A stretch of DNA of 55,616 nt from Bryobacterales bacterium. GTDB lineage: Bacteria > Acidobacteriota > Terriglobia > Bryobacterales > Bryobacteraceae. Position numbers and translations under genes: made by a program. The notes beneath the pieces were generated by a model. The model was not told where the DNA came from, did no database searches, and saw only the letters and a list, made by a program, of their open reading frames with translations. Of the stretch, positions 43,772-52,985 are shown piece after piece. Position 1 is the first letter of the stretch. Every line of letters starts with the position of its first letter. Where the stretch lies: assembly GCA_003167495.1 (NCBI GenBank), contig PMSX01000237.1, forward strand, positions 1 to 55,616. The letters run 5' to 3'.

Positions 43772-44899
43772 CTATGAATCGTGCCCGCACCACCGAAGAA
43801 CTTCCTCAGTGAAAGACCGCCAGGTTGGAAGGTTCAGACTTGAGATCTGTTCCGTCTTTCGGTTCGCATAATCGTCGTCGAGGAATTCGAGTATGGCACG
43901 CCTGAGATTCATAACAGTCAACGGATCCACGTAATGAATGCCCTGATCACCAAGTCGCACGAGGCTTGGGTTCATTTTGGAAGCAATCACGGGCGTTCCC
44001 AACCATAGGCTTTCCACCGGCGGAAGGCCGTAACCTTCAGCCGCGCTCACGTAGATCGTAGCCCGGGATTGTTCGATATGACTTCGGATCATGTCATCGC
44101 TCGGTGACGGAAAAAACCGAAATCCTGAATTCTTGTCAGAAGCAAGGGCCTCCACCTTTCGCGCGAAATCTGGATCGACCCAGCCCATCTTACCGATGAA
44201 GGAAAGACTCAAGCCCTCCACCTTCCCGAGTAATGGCTCAACCGCTTCCAGGATCAATTCGTGGTTTTTGCGAGGCTCAATGGTGCCGAGCACACTGAAG
44301 GTGAGGGGGCGATTCAGCAAAGGCCTTCCCGCTTTCGGGCCAAGAGCGTCGCTACCAAGGCTTAGAACTTCTCCGTCAGTGCGATCAGTACGTTTGAGGC
44401 GCTGAATATAGACATCGCGCGTGTATTCTGAAATGAACGCGCAGCACGTGGCCCTTCTTACAATACGAAAGTATTGGGACAAGATTAAGGGCAAGTCTGG
44501 CGGGAAGTATTCTGGATGAGTAGCTGGAAGTAAGTCATAGACAATGAATCGATAGCGCTGCAATTCTTGCTCCGGCATCTGACGAAAGAACTCAGCTCGC
44601 GGCCCAGCAAAAATTTCTGGAACCAGGATAATGTCGTTTTTAGACACCTTGAGGGGAAGGCCGCTATCAACTGCGGCGAGCCTACGGATTTCAGAGGCCT
44701 CCGATCCGCTGTTATCCCGAAAGTATTTCCCAACCAGGTTAATGAGAGGGACAGGAAGGGAAAGGTAGCGGTCGGAGTTGTGCCTAATAGGAATCAGAGA
44801 CTCTGCTGGCGCGTGCTTGCAGATCTCGCCGCTAATTCGCTCGATGCCGCTTCTTCTGAGGCTCGCCAAAAACTCGGTTAAGTCGATATAGAGGCTCAT
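43772..44899 (-). CDS. GT4 family glycosyltransferase
   Basis: A 375-residue GT-B enzyme of the mannosyltransferase-like GT4 type. Seen are F-I-V-Y-D-L-L-P-A-T-H-P-E-Y-F in the N-terminal half, L-G-T-I-E-P-R-K-N-H at the domain hinge and the E288/E296 pair in A-A-E-G-Y-G-L-P-P-V-E-S. Start overlaps the stop of the upstream tandem GT4 gene (ATGA on the minus strand), so the two are translationally coupled. Confidence 0.92.
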   Translation of the reverse strand: MSLYIDLTEFLASLRRSGIERISGEICKHAPAESLIPIRHNSDRYLSLPVPLINLVGKYFRDNSGSEASEIRRLAAVDSGLPLKVSKNDIILVPEIFAGPRAEFFRQMPEQELQRYRFIVYDLLPATHPEYFPPDLPLILSQYFRIVRRATCCAFISEYTRDVYIQRLKRTDRTDGEVLSLGSDALGPKAGRPLLNRPLTFSVLGTIEPRKNHELILEAVEPLLGKVEGLSLSFIGKMGWVDPDFARKVEALASDKNSGFRFFPSPSDDMIRSHIEQSRATIYVSAAEGYGLPPVESLWLGTPVIASKMNPSLVRLGDQGIHYVDPLTVMNLRRAILEFLDDDYANRKTEQISSLNLPTWRSFTEEVLRWCGHDS

Positions 44900-47238
44900 C
44901 GGAGTTCAAGAATCTCCAAGAGCCGCTTGCAATAAAATTCAAAATTGTGCGTTTCAAGATAAGTCGCTCGAGCGTCCCCATTAGAGAAATTTTCGTTCCG
45001 TGCTTCCCAAATCAACGCGAGTTGTTCGGCAATCTGCAATGGGGAGAATTGATCGGGTACGGTTAGTACGTAAGGCGGAGCATCACAGGATTTGGCGAGG
45101 TCGTTGTTAGCAACGCAGGGGAGCCCGGCGCTGATGCAATCGGTCAGGGCAGCAGAGAACTGGCCAAATCCGTAGTGGCGAAGCTGAACCGCACTATCTG
45201 TCGCGATCAGGAAATCGCGATACGTAGCCTCATCTACAAAATCCGCAAAACAACGAACATACTTACCGATGCCAAATGAACTCGATATCCTAATGATCTC
45301 CGCTTCGTGCGGGCCCACCCTGCCGACGAAGTTCAGCTCAGCTGGAATATTCCAGCTTCGCAGCAATTCGACCGCGACAATGCAAGCTTCCGTTGCCTTT
45401 ATTGGATCTACTATCCCGAAACTCGAAATGACAAAACTCCCCTCAGACACGCCGACCCGCTCGCGCGCGGCGTGCCTTTCCGCCGCGTTCAATTCGTCGT
45501 CGCGAAAGAACATGGTTGGACAACATGTGGTTACGTGAGCATCAACTCCGAGGCGTTTCTTGATCTCCACCTGCTGCGTCGCCGTGTGCACAATTAGCGG
45601 CGCTGCGCGTTCGACCACCGGCTCCAGAAACAGCGTCGGGAGATTGCGATCCCGTAGCCATAACTCAACCTCATCCATCGTTGCGGGTCGACCAAGCAGT
45701 TTGGCGGCTAACTTCAGAAATCCCTCTTGCCCCAAACGTGAAGAATAGATGTGGGTCAGCCGCGCGTCGTGGAGAATGCATGGGCCGCCGTACTGTTCGA
45801 AAAACTCAAAGATACGTGTGTGGTAAGTTGAGTTTCCAATTACCGAGATAACAGCGTCGTACCGTCCGTTAACAAGGGGCGCCACGCTAACGGGGCCTGC
45901 GTCACGGAAGCGACCCTCAAACGTAAGCGGACGGGCGGCGTCGGTATACAGATCCAAATCGAAGAATTTCGCGCCCGCCTGCATCGTCATTGCCGTAAAA
46001 CGGGCAACACCGGATCGATCGGGTGGGTAAGGACTCAAGAAAGCGAGCTTAGGCTTCTTCCGTGTGTGGATGGCAACAGCTGGGCGGCGACCATCTATTG
46101 GAGCATCCTCAAGAGCCTGCCAAAACCTCTTACCAACCAAATCTTCATGAAACTTTGCGCCAAGGGGAGCCTGCGATGCCACCAGACGATTCCTCCGGTC
46201 CGGGTCGTTTAGTAGTGCCTCTAGCCTTTCAGCGAGAGCGCCAAAATCGGAGGACGGAAAGAGCGCGTCTGCCTGGTCGATTAATTCCAGATGCGCGGCG
46301 CAAGTGGAGGCGACAGCTGGGCACCCGCACACAGCCGCCTCTACGACCGGCAGGGAAAAACCTTCGATATGGGAGGGGACAATGGTTGCAATTGCCCCCG
46401 CAAGTAAGCTGACGAGTTCCTCATCCGGAACGCCGGGGTGAAACTCTAAGAAACCGGCGCCTTCGCTATGACCAGCCAATTGGAACAGGCTGAGCTTGTA
46501 AGCATCTGAATAATCGTAGTGGCCTGTGATCTTCAGAGGAACGCGGCGGCCATAGAGTAGGTTCAGGCGCCGCACGGCTTGCACAGCAACCTCTGGGTTT
46601 TTTCGCGAGTCGCTAGCCGTCACCATCACGAAGTAGGGTTCTTTTTTGTCGTATGGTGAAGGTACGATTCCCAATCGCTGTCGTAGCTCATACACAGGCT
46701 GGCGGACCGACGCACCTGTCACCTGAATCCGGCTCCGGGAAACGCCCAGCAACTCTGACACCCGCCAGGCCGTGTATTGCGATATCGGGCAGAATAAGTC
46801 GAAAGCTCTGAGCCGAGCCAACTTCGCGAGATAGTATATCCGGCTCTCGACCGTTGGCAGATATCCGGGCCAGTCCAGCGGGATAAAGTCATAAACGACG
46901 GCTGTCCGAAAAAAAGCCGGATGGTTCTGGAACCGCAGGCCGAACAGCGGATCATGCGTCATCGGCGTCCCGTCGATGAAAATCGCCGGACCGTCCCGTA
47001 TGCAGGGATTTACTGAGTAACTAACTTCTTCGACCAACGCAGCGCACTCGGGAGGCAGTTCAGGCCAGCCCTGGTGAAGCAAGCTCCAGCCTGCGTCAAG
47101 TAATCCCACCATCTTCCAGTCTGAAAACGCACTTTTCGCGCGCGCGCGGAGCAAAGCGGTTAAATGTTGACCGATGCCCCGTACCCGATACCTGGCATCT
47201 TGCAGAACTCGGAAATCCGCGTAGATTATTCCGCTCAT
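44896..47238 (-). CDS. Tandem GT4-GT4 glycosyltransferase
   Basis: A 780-residue fusion of two GT-B units. Unit one (about residues 1-400) has V-V-Y-D-F-I-P-L-D-W-P-G-Y, V-M-V-T-A-S-D-S-R-K-N-P and the E292/E300 pair in H-I-E-G-F-S-L-P-V-V-E. Unit two starts near K-L-A-F-L-S-P-Y-P-P-D-R-S-G-V-A-R (about residue 420) and has S-F-G-I-V-D-P-I-K-A-T-E, but its E-x7-E region reads Y-G-F-G-Q-F-S-A-A-L-T-D, so the usual Glu pair is not there. It may add two sugars, or the second unit may be specialised or structural. Coupled to its neighbours on both sides by 4-bp overlaps. Confidence 0.9.
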   Translation of the reverse strand: MSGIIYADFRVLQDARYRVRGIGQHLTALLRARAKSAFSDWKMVGLLDAGWSLLHQGWPELPPECAALVEEVSYSVNPCIRDGPAIFIDGTPMTHDPLFGLRFQNHPAFFRTAVVYDFIPLDWPGYLPTVESRIYYLAKLARLRAFDLFCPISQYTAWRVSELLGVSRSRIQVTGASVRQPVYELRQRLGIVPSPYDKKEPYFVMVTASDSRKNPEVAVQAVRRLNLLYGRRVPLKITGHYDYSDAYKLSLFQLAGHSEGAGFLEFHPGVPDEELVSLLAGAIATIVPSHIEGFSLPVVEAAVCGCPAVASTCAAHLELIDQADALFPSSDFGALAERLEALLNDPDRRNRLVASQAPLGAKFHEDLVGKRFWQALEDAPIDGRRPAVAIHTRKKPKLAFLSPYPPDRSGVARFTAMTMQAGAKFFDLDLYTDAARPLTFEGRFRDAGPVSVAPLVNGRYDAVISVIGNSTYHTRIFEFFEQYGGPCILHDARLTHIYSSRLGQEGFLKLAAKLLGRPATMDEVELWLRDRNLPTLFLEPVVERAAPLIVHTATQQVEIKKRLGVDAHVTTCCPTMFFRDDELNAAERHAARERVGVSEGSFVISSFGIVDPIKATEACIVAVELLRSWNIPAELNFVGRVGPHEAEIIRISSSFGIGKYVRCFADFVDEATYRDFLIATDSAVQLRHYGFGQFSAALTDCISAGLPCVANNDLAKSCDAPPYVLTVPDQFSPLQIAEQLALIWEARNENFSNGDARATYLETHNFEFYCKRLLEILELR

Positions 47239-47522
47239 TCGCCCCGTTGATCCGCCGTCAACTCATCTCGCGGTGAAGCCGATCTCGCGTCGGCCTCCGC
47301 CTGCACTTCCGGTTGTCGAAATAGTGACAGAAGTAACTGCTCAACTGCGTTCCACTCTGTTGCATTGTTTGCATCCATCGTTCGTAGCCGTTCTTCGATC
47401 GCAGCTATCTGAACGCTGATCTCGGCGAGAAAGAACGCCTTCACCTTGGCGAGGAACCACCACAGCGGCCTCTCAAAGAGATGCTTGTAAACCGGGCGCA
47501 GCAGCTTCTTCACAACCCTCAT
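47235..47522 (-). CDS. Small helical protein of glycan locus (hypothetical)
   Basis: A 95-residue protein beginning M-R-V-V-K-K-L-L-R-P-V-Y-K-H-L-F. A basic amphipathic and hydrophobic region (W-W-F-L-A-K-V-K-A-F-F-L-A-E) is followed by a helical stretch and a polar tail. I do not recognise a named family. It overlaps the tandem GT4 start by four bases, so it is translated with it and may be a membrane tether or partner for that soluble enzyme. The gap 47523-47693 upstream (171 bp) shows nothing else. Confidence 0.7.
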   Translation of the reverse strand: MRVVKKLLRPVYKHLFERPLWWFLAKVKAFFLAEISVQIAAIEERLRTMDANNATEWNAVEQLLLSLFRQPEVQAEADARSASPRDELTADQRGE

Positions 47523-47693
47523 CGATTCCGCTCGTTCAGACTAAAATGTGACGCTCGATCCTGCATTTCAGAAGAAGTGTACCAATTCGCCACTGTGCGG
47601 CCAACGGGATCGAAGGTAGAATAACATAAAGGTAGAGTCAAAACGAAGATGCTCTGGGTAAGGCATAATGCGCCTTCCCTGGCCTACATGAGA

Positions 47694-49889
47694 TTAGAAG
47701 ACATGCTTGGATTGGTATTCGGGGCTACCCAAGAATCCTAAGACTACATTTCGTAGCGACCCTTGAGCCCATACCTGCGCCCAGCTCGAAAGCTCCTCCA
47801 AGGATGCGTCCCGTCCCAGAAGCGCAAAATATAGTACACATACGACCGCAAGGTTTTGGTTCTTAAGGATGTGACGGCTTCTGCCACCGCCTTCGGTCGC
47901 AGCCACCACCTGGGTGGTTTGCATCCATTCGGCAAACGTGGGCCAGCGTTCGTTCCTTTCCAAGCACCCTTGAAACCGCGGTAAAACTTTGTCCTCAAAT
48001 TCGGAAGAACTGAGCAAGTCCACGATGAGATCCGCGCGGGCCATGCTGTTGCTTAGGGGCTTCGCCCATTTTGCCAACTCCTCGTTTGTTGGCTGTCGTA
48101 GCAGAATGCTCTTGAAGTTACTTTGGATCCAAAGATTAATGGGCGATTCCCTGTCGGCTGGGCCAAGCCCAAAATCGTCTGCCGCGGAACACAGAACAAA
48201 ACCGTCCAGGTTGTGACACCTTCCAGTGCCCTTTGAGATGATCTGCGTGGCGACAGCCGGGCTTGCGATATAGACCGAGGCCGGCGAAAGCGGTCGATCT
48301 TTAACAGAGGATTCAGCTGTTACGCAGAAGCTCTGATCAATTGGGCGTCCCGAGAAAAAGGCTTCGTTGGTTCGAATGTTTTGATTCGCCCCGAGCATGC
48401 CGAAAATCCGAAAACCAGCCTCTCCGCCAGGCGTGCTCTCAGCTCCACACTGCAGAGGAGGTATCACGATAAGGTTTTTGTAAGTCTGCCCGAGCCGGGA
48501 CCAAATGGCTGACTTCAAGGGCGTTTCAAACGCCACATCGGCTGCTGAGCGTACGGCTCGTCGCAAAGGCATGAGGTCGGCTATCTGAATTATGAGCGCA
48601 ACGGCGACGAGCGTGCTTGCCCAGCGCCTGGAAAGTAGCAGGTACGGCAGAGCAATAACCGAAGCAACCACCACATAGTAAGGAAACCAGAACAGGCGAG
48701 CGCTGGAACGAAGAATCGAAAGATAAGGAGTCAGTTTTTGACTCGGATCAAAGTCAATCAGAAGCTTAGAACCAGCCGTGATTTGCGTCGAAAGAGCCAA
48801 ACCGGTGAGCAGAACGCAAGCGACAATGAGCGGAATCGCTGACTGCCATTGGAAATGGGGAAGCTTCGACCTGCGCGCGATGAGTAGCACTGGCGCGCAA
48901 ATTAAAAGCATTATGACACCTACGCCTAGGTAACTATAACCCTCGTACTGGCCCTCAGTAAAGTGAGGTAATCGCGATAAGAGCAAAGAGCCGTACGCGT
49001 CGGGATCAAAAGGAGCGAGAAGATTCAAGGAGTAATAACGGTAGCCGACAGCCGTATAACCTTTCGTTCCACTCGCAATAAAGCCAAAAATGTAAGCTGA
49101 TAAAAGCGAGGTCGTGCCCAGGATAGCCAGTGCGCGGACGGCCGCGGTTGGAGTCAACCGGCGCTGGAAGAGTAATCCAAATACCGCTGCCGACAATACT
49201 AGAAGAACTGGAAACGCTAGGTAGGGATTAATTGCGAACGAAATGAAAGCTAGGAGGGTCGCTTCCGAAATAAATCTTCTAATTGGCAAAGTGGGTTCCC
49301 AGTGTGCCAAGCAGAATAAATACAGGGCCGCGATGAGCAGCCATTGGTTAGTCAAAGTGAAATGCGCCCCTAGCCGTAAAGCGAGCGGCGGTGAGAGAAG
49401 AAAGAATAAGGTTGGCAGCAATACACTTAGTAACCTTCGCCCCAATAGTAGCTGGAATAGTCGAGCAGCGAAGAAAACCTGTAGCGAGCACACCAGGATG
49501 GCTTCTAAGCCCAGGTACTGAAAGGGTTGGGGGAGGAACGCCGAAAACGGTTTTAACAGAACGGCCAGCAGCGGGTTGGGGTCTAGGAATGAAATAGACT
49601 CGCCTATGGGATAATTTATCCAATCCGTGAATGTGATTGGCCAGTGGAGCCGCGGATCATGGCGGTAGAGCGCCCAAGTCGCGTAATACTGAACTGCGTC
49701 GCCACGCAGCCAGCGAATGTTGGTCGGGTTTAGTACATGTGGGCCGACCAGATAGCGAGCATACGCAAACCCAACCACGAGGGCTGCGATCAAATCGAAC
49801 CAGATGACGCCCGATAATGCGACCCGGAGGAGTCGATTCGACTGTTTCTCGCCACGAATTGCCGGTTGCATTGAGAAACAGACTAACAC
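47694..49889 (-). CDS. DUF6311-like polytopic membrane protein with tandem DUF4214-type C-terminal modules
   Basis: A 731-residue protein. Residues about 25-460 carry roughly ten to twelve helices. The first loop has N-I-R-W-L-R-G-D-A-V-Q-Y-Y, then Y-P-I-G-E-S-I-S-F-L-D-P-N-P-L-L-A and F-Q-Y-L-G-L-E, a pattern I associate with DUF6311 (GT-C-like) proteins. A soluble region leads to the C-terminal 147 residues (585-731), which hold two DUF4214-type repeats (F-K-S-I-L-L-R-Q-P-T and Y-F-A-L-L-G-R-D, ending F-L-G-S-P-E-Y) closely parallel to the tail of the protein at 41376. GTG 49889 or ATG 49871 may be the start; neither has a clear ribosome site. Confidence 0.82.
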   Translation of the reverse strand: MLVCFSMQPAIRGEKQSNRLLRVALSGVIWFDLIAALVVGFAYARYLVGPHVLNPTNIRWLRGDAVQYYATWALYRHDPRLHWPITFTDWINYPIGESISFLDPNPLLAVLLKPFSAFLPQPFQYLGLEAILVCSLQVFFAARLFQLLLGRRLLSVLLPTLFFLLSPPLALRLGAHFTLTNQWLLIAALYLFCLAHWEPTLPIRRFISEATLLAFISFAINPYLAFPVLLVLSAAVFGLLFQRRLTPTAAVRALAILGTTSLLSAYIFGFIASGTKGYTAVGYRYYSLNLLAPFDPDAYGSLLLSRLPHFTEGQYEGYSYLGVGVIMLLICAPVLLIARRSKLPHFQWQSAIPLIVACVLLTGLALSTQITAGSKLLIDFDPSQKLTPYLSILRSSARLFWFPYYVVVASVIALPYLLLSRRWASTLVAVALIIQIADLMPLRRAVRSAADVAFETPLKSAIWSRLGQTYKNLIVIPPLQCGAESTPGGEAGFRIFGMLGANQNIRTNEAFFSGRPIDQSFCVTAESSVKDRPLSPASVYIASPAVATQIISKGTGRCHNLDGFVLCSAADDFGLGPADRESPINLWIQSNFKSILLRQPTNEELAKWAKPLSNSMARADLIVDLLSSSEFEDKVLPRFQGCLERNERWPTFAEWMQTTQVVAATEGGGRSRHILKNQNLAVVCVLYFALLGRDASLEELSSWAQVWAQGSLRNVVLGFLGSPEYQSKHVF

Positions 49890-49948
49890 ACCTATGCAAA
49901 CGTCAGAATCAGCGACTCGTTGAGCCGGAATGAGGTCGGTAGGAGATC

Positions 49949-50025
49949 TGGTGCGCCCGGCAGGAATCGAACCTGCGACCTAATGATTCGAAGTCATTCA
50001 CTCTATCCAACTGAGCTACGGGCGC
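49949..50025 (-). tRNA. tRNA-Arg (anticodon TCG)
   Basis: On the minus strand a full cloverleaf: acceptor GCGCCCG / CGGGCGC, D arm with AGCTCAGTTGGATAGAGT, anticodon stem AATGA / TCATT around loop CTTCGAA (anticodon TCG, reading CGA), and T arm GCAGG-TTCGAAT-CCTGC. Discriminator A, followed by an encoded CCA at 49949-49951. Intact, with no sign of an integration at its 3' end. Confidence 0.97.
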
Positions 50026-50165
50026 CCGCTTGCCCTTCATTATAGGACGGAAGACCTGCGGCGGACAGCTGAAAGGTTTGTGCAAAGGGCGTTTCAATCG
50101 AGATTTCTCGTTGAAACGCCCACTGCTTGCACTCCTCTTCTAGAGGTTTTGTTCTTGCCTGCACC

Positions 50166-50552
50166 TTACGCGCCAAGCTCCGGATGAAGCTTAGTGGTCT
50201 TGCCGGCCACCACATAAACTCTTTGCTGGAACGAGTGACCATCCACCGCACGAATGTCAAAGTCATAAGTACCCGGGCGCATTCGAATTGTCTTCAAATC
50301 TCCCACGGTTCCAGCAAAACCTCCATTGATGTACACCTGCGCGCTCTTGACCTTGGTATCTAGTTTCACTTCGCCTCCGATGGGACCACCAACATAAGGT
50401 CCGTACGGGTAGAATCCGTAGCCATAGTAAGGCGCATACCATCCGTAGGGAGCAATCACAGGCCCGCCAACAAAAATCCCAAGCCGGGCAGCAGCGCCGG
50501 TCGCGGGCAACAACGCCATAAATGCCGCGCAGGTAAGTAGTAGTTTTTTCAT
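50166..50552 (-). CDS. Secreted PEGA domain protein
   Basis: A 128-residue protein: signal peptide (about residues 1-21), a Tyr/Gly/Pro-rich stretch with Y-G-W-Y-A-P-Y-Y-G-Y-G, and a C-terminal PEGA domain (V-K-S-A-Q-V-Y-I-N-G-G-F-A-G-T-V-G, then M-R-P-G-T-Y-D). PEGA domains are small cell-surface beta sandwiches. GAGGTG lies a few bases before ATG. Confidence 0.85.
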   Translation of the reverse strand: MKKLLLTCAAFMALLPATGAAARLGIFVGGPVIAPYGWYAPYYGYGFYPYGPYVGGPIGGEVKLDTKVKSAQVYINGGFAGTVGDLKTIRMRPGTYDFDIRAVDGHSFQQRVYVVAGKTTKLHPELGA

Positions 50553-50870
50553 ATTTCACCTCATTTCGTTTCAACTTTGCTGAGTGTCACAACCTCAGTT
50601 CACTCCTATGGATGCACACCGCCTCTCGTCGGTCTCTACCAGCGAGTTGGTATATCGTCCTCATCCTTTGGACCAGAACGTTGCCGGGACGTTTGTCCCT
50701 GTTAGTTCAAAACATCTATTCAGGAGTCTTCACAAAACGATCTACCAGCTCCACCGGCGACACTATGCCCTGCCGGTGGTAGAAGCCTCTGCGTTTCGGA
50801 GCCCGTCTTCCTAAACGAGCCGAGTTGGTGACAACCAACAGGCAACTAAGAACGTGAAAAGGAATTAGTT
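50553..50870. promoter_or_regulatory. Intergenic region with two hairpins upstream of 50871
   Basis: The 318-bp gap between divergent genes contains the perfect inverted repeat CCACCGGC (50751-50758) / GCCGGTGG (50772-50779), and a smaller hairpin GTTGGT-GACA-ACCAAC (50824-50839) about 30 bases before the ATG at 50871. These could form a structured 5' leader. The open frame at 50584-50814 has no protein features I recognise. Confidence 0.4.
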
Positions 50871-51443
50871 ATGAGCAAGAAAACAATCTCGACGCTGTCC
50901 ACAATCCTGATGGCCCTCACACTCCCGCTCGCGCAGGCGGCGGCCAACGCTGCTGCCACTGTGCCAGTTGCCGATTTGTCCAAAGAATCCCAGGCAACGA
51001 ACTCTCTCAAGGATGTCCAGGCCGCTGCCGCTGCCGCTGCCGTTCAATCCGAGGCCGATCATTTGAAATCGGTCGCGGAGATGCGGTTGAGCCGCGAGGC
51101 GAACGCCGATTCGCTCACAGCCTTGCGCGAAGAAGTCAACCAAATGGGCAAAGTGATCAGCAGCTTGAATGCGGAGCGCCAGTATCTCTCGCCCACGCAA
51201 TCCCGCGCGCTCGACACTTTGGTCCCTTTAGCTCAGTCGGTTGCGGCGAACACCGAGAACGCAATTGAATACTTTGACCAGAACGGAGTTCGGATGCCGT
51301 CGGCCGTCTACCAAGACTATGCCACTCATGTCTATGACGACTCCCAAAAAATTAAGCAGACGCTTAGTGACTATTTGAAGTATGAGAAGACGCGGAATCA
51401 GGAAGCGAAGCTGGAACAGCGCGTTCAGGCCGACGGCGAGTAA
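50871..51443 (+). CDS. Secreted helical protein (hypothetical)
   Basis: A 190-residue exported protein with a signal peptide (about residues 1-24, ending A-Q-A-A-A) and a mature part that looks almost entirely alpha-helical: an Ala-rich segment (about residues 48-57), then charged heptad-like stretches, possibly coiled coil. AAGGA precedes ATG. I do not recognise the family. An intrinsic terminator follows it and separates it from the kinase gene. Confidence 0.75.
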   Translation: MSKKTISTLSTILMALTLPLAQAAANAAATVPVADLSKESQATNSLKDVQAAAAAAAVQSEADHLKSVAEMRLSREANADSLTALREEVNQMGKVISSLNAERQYLSPTQSRALDTLVPLAQSVAANTENAIEYFDQNGVRMPSAVYQDYATHVYDDSQKIKQTLSDYLKYEKTRNQEAKLEQRVQADGE

Positions 51444-51529
51444 GGGGGACTGGCTATCCAGCTGCCTGAACGTTCTACATTTCCGAATCGGAGCCGGAAG
51501 CGTAAGCGCTCTAAGGCTGCTAGCCACGT

Positions 51530-51563
51530 AACCGGACGGTCGATTCGACCGTCCGGTTTTATT
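51530..51563 (+). terminator. Intrinsic terminator
   Basis: Stem CCGGACGGTCGA / TCGACCGTCCGG with a one-base centre, followed by TTTTATT. A strong, nearly perfect hairpin placed about 90 bp after the stop of the secreted helical protein. It lies less than 25 bp before the kinase start, so it separates the two transcription units unless the kinase is regulated through it. Confidence 0.9.
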
Positions 51564-51581
51564 AGGGATAAAATTCCGGCA

Positions 51582-52985
51582 ATGTGGCCCCTGAACGAAA
51601 TCCACGAGTGGTTCCAGAACGACAACCTCAGCCCCGCAAAGCGTTCGGCCAGCGTCGTTTTAGGCTTTGCCGGATTGCTGCTGCTAATGGGCGTCTTGGT
51701 GGCCGATTCAAACATGCAGCGGCGCAGTATCGCCGTTGATAGTGCGGCGGTGCGCCGAGACTTCAAACAGCGCGACGCACTGCTGGACGAACTGCGCAGC
51801 AACACTTACCGTGCCAACACGCTGCTGCGGGATTATCTCCTCGAGTCTGACGATGCGGTTGCCGCCCAGCAACGGGCAGAGCTCGAAGATCTTCGTAAAC
51901 GTAGCAACGCCATTACTCTCCAATATCAGGGGATGGTTCTTCCGAACGAACAGGAAGGTGTCCGCGAATTGAGGCGGAACTCAGACGCTTACTGGAAGTT
52001 CCTGGCCCCCGCTTTGCGTTGGAGCGCGGCCCAGCGAAGTAGCCAGGGCGAGGCATTTCTGCGCAAGTCCGTAGCTCCTCAGCGCAAAGATCTTATCAAG
52101 CTGATGAACGGCGTAAACAAGATCAATCAACGTGATGCCGATGCCGAAGAGGAGCGCATTCAGACTTTGCAATCACGATCCCAAAAAAGAGTGACAGCCA
52201 TCTCTTCGCTTGCCTTTGTGCTGGCGGTAGCGCTCGCTCTGGCAGTGATACTTCACGTGCGCAGCCTTGAACGCGATGTGAGCCGGCGTTTCGCTGAATT
52301 GCAACAAGCACGGCTGGATTTGCGCCGCCTTTCCGACCGTCTGGTAACGGCGCAGGAAGAAGAACGCCGTAATCTCTCGCGCGAATTACATGATGAGCTG
52401 GGGCAATCCATGTCGGGAATGCTGATGGAGTTGGGACGGCTCGAATCAAAACTCGGCGCGGACGGGTCCTCCCGTGAAATATTCTCCTCCATTCGTACGC
52501 TTGCCGAGGGTAGCGTGGCCAGAGTGCGTGACTTGTCTTTGGCCCTCCGTCCCGCTATGCTCGATGAGCTTGGCTTGGTGCCGGCTCTTCGCTGGCAGGC
52601 GCGTGAAGTGGCGCGACGCACGGGCCTCAAGGTAAGTATCGTTGCTGATGATGCGGAAGATGACTTACCAGATGCTTACCGGACGTGCATTTACCGCGTC
52701 GTGCAGGAAGCCTTGCACAACTGTGTCAAACACTCGCGCGCCTCGCAGGTGCGTGTGGTGATCGACCGCGAGAAAGACGGCCTCGCCATTTCCATCCAGG
52801 ACAGTGGTGTCGGTTTCGACCCAAAACACGAAAAAGGTCTCGGCCTGCTCGGCATTGCTGAACGCGTTGGCCAACTCGGTGGTGAGTTCCACATCGAGTC
52901 ACAGCCTGAGGGTGGCGCTATTGCATCCGTCTACCTTCCTATGCCGGCCGTGACTCCCACCACCGCCGAGGAGTATGTCGCTTGA
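51582..52985 (+). CDS. NarL-type sensor histidine kinase
   Basis: A 467-residue inner-membrane sensor. Helix one (about residues 23-42) and helix two (about 206-226) flank a periplasmic helical sensor region of about 160 residues (CHASE3-like by eye). Then a HisKA_3 dimerisation domain with H270 in S-R-E-L-H-D-E-L-G-Q-S and a HATPase domain with N in A-L-H-N-C-V-K-H-S and D-S-G-V-G-F-D. Ligand not known. ATG 51582 has no clear ribosome site and closely follows a terminator. The stop overlaps the regulator start. Confidence 0.92.
   Translation: MWPLNEIHEWFQNDNLSPAKRSASVVLGFAGLLLLMGVLVADSNMQRRSIAVDSAAVRRDFKQRDALLDELRSNTYRANTLLRDYLLESDDAVAAQQRAELEDLRKRSNAITLQYQGMVLPNEQEGVRELRRNSDAYWKFLAPALRWSAAQRSSQGEAFLRKSVAPQRKDLIKLMNGVNKINQRDADAEEERIQTLQSRSQKRVTAISSLAFVLAVALALAVILHVRSLERDVSRRFAELQQARLDLRRLSDRLVTAQEEERRNLSRELHDELGQSMSGMLMELGRLESKLGADGSSREIFSSIRTLAEGSVARVRDLSLALRPAMLDELGLVPALRWQAREVARRTGLKVSIVADDAEDDLPDAYRTCIYRVVQEALHNCVKHSRASQVRVVIDREKDGLAISIQDSGVGFDPKHEKGLGLLGIAERVGQLGGEFHIESQPEGGAIASVYLPMPAVTPTTAEEYVA

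Noticed and set aside
49949..50025. tRNA-Arg as an integration site for a genomic island
   Set aside because: No integrase and no repeat of the tRNA 3' end was found on either side in the window.
50584..50814. 76-codon open frame before the secreted helical protein
   Set aside because: No ribosome site or family motif; it covers a hairpin region more likely to be regulatory.
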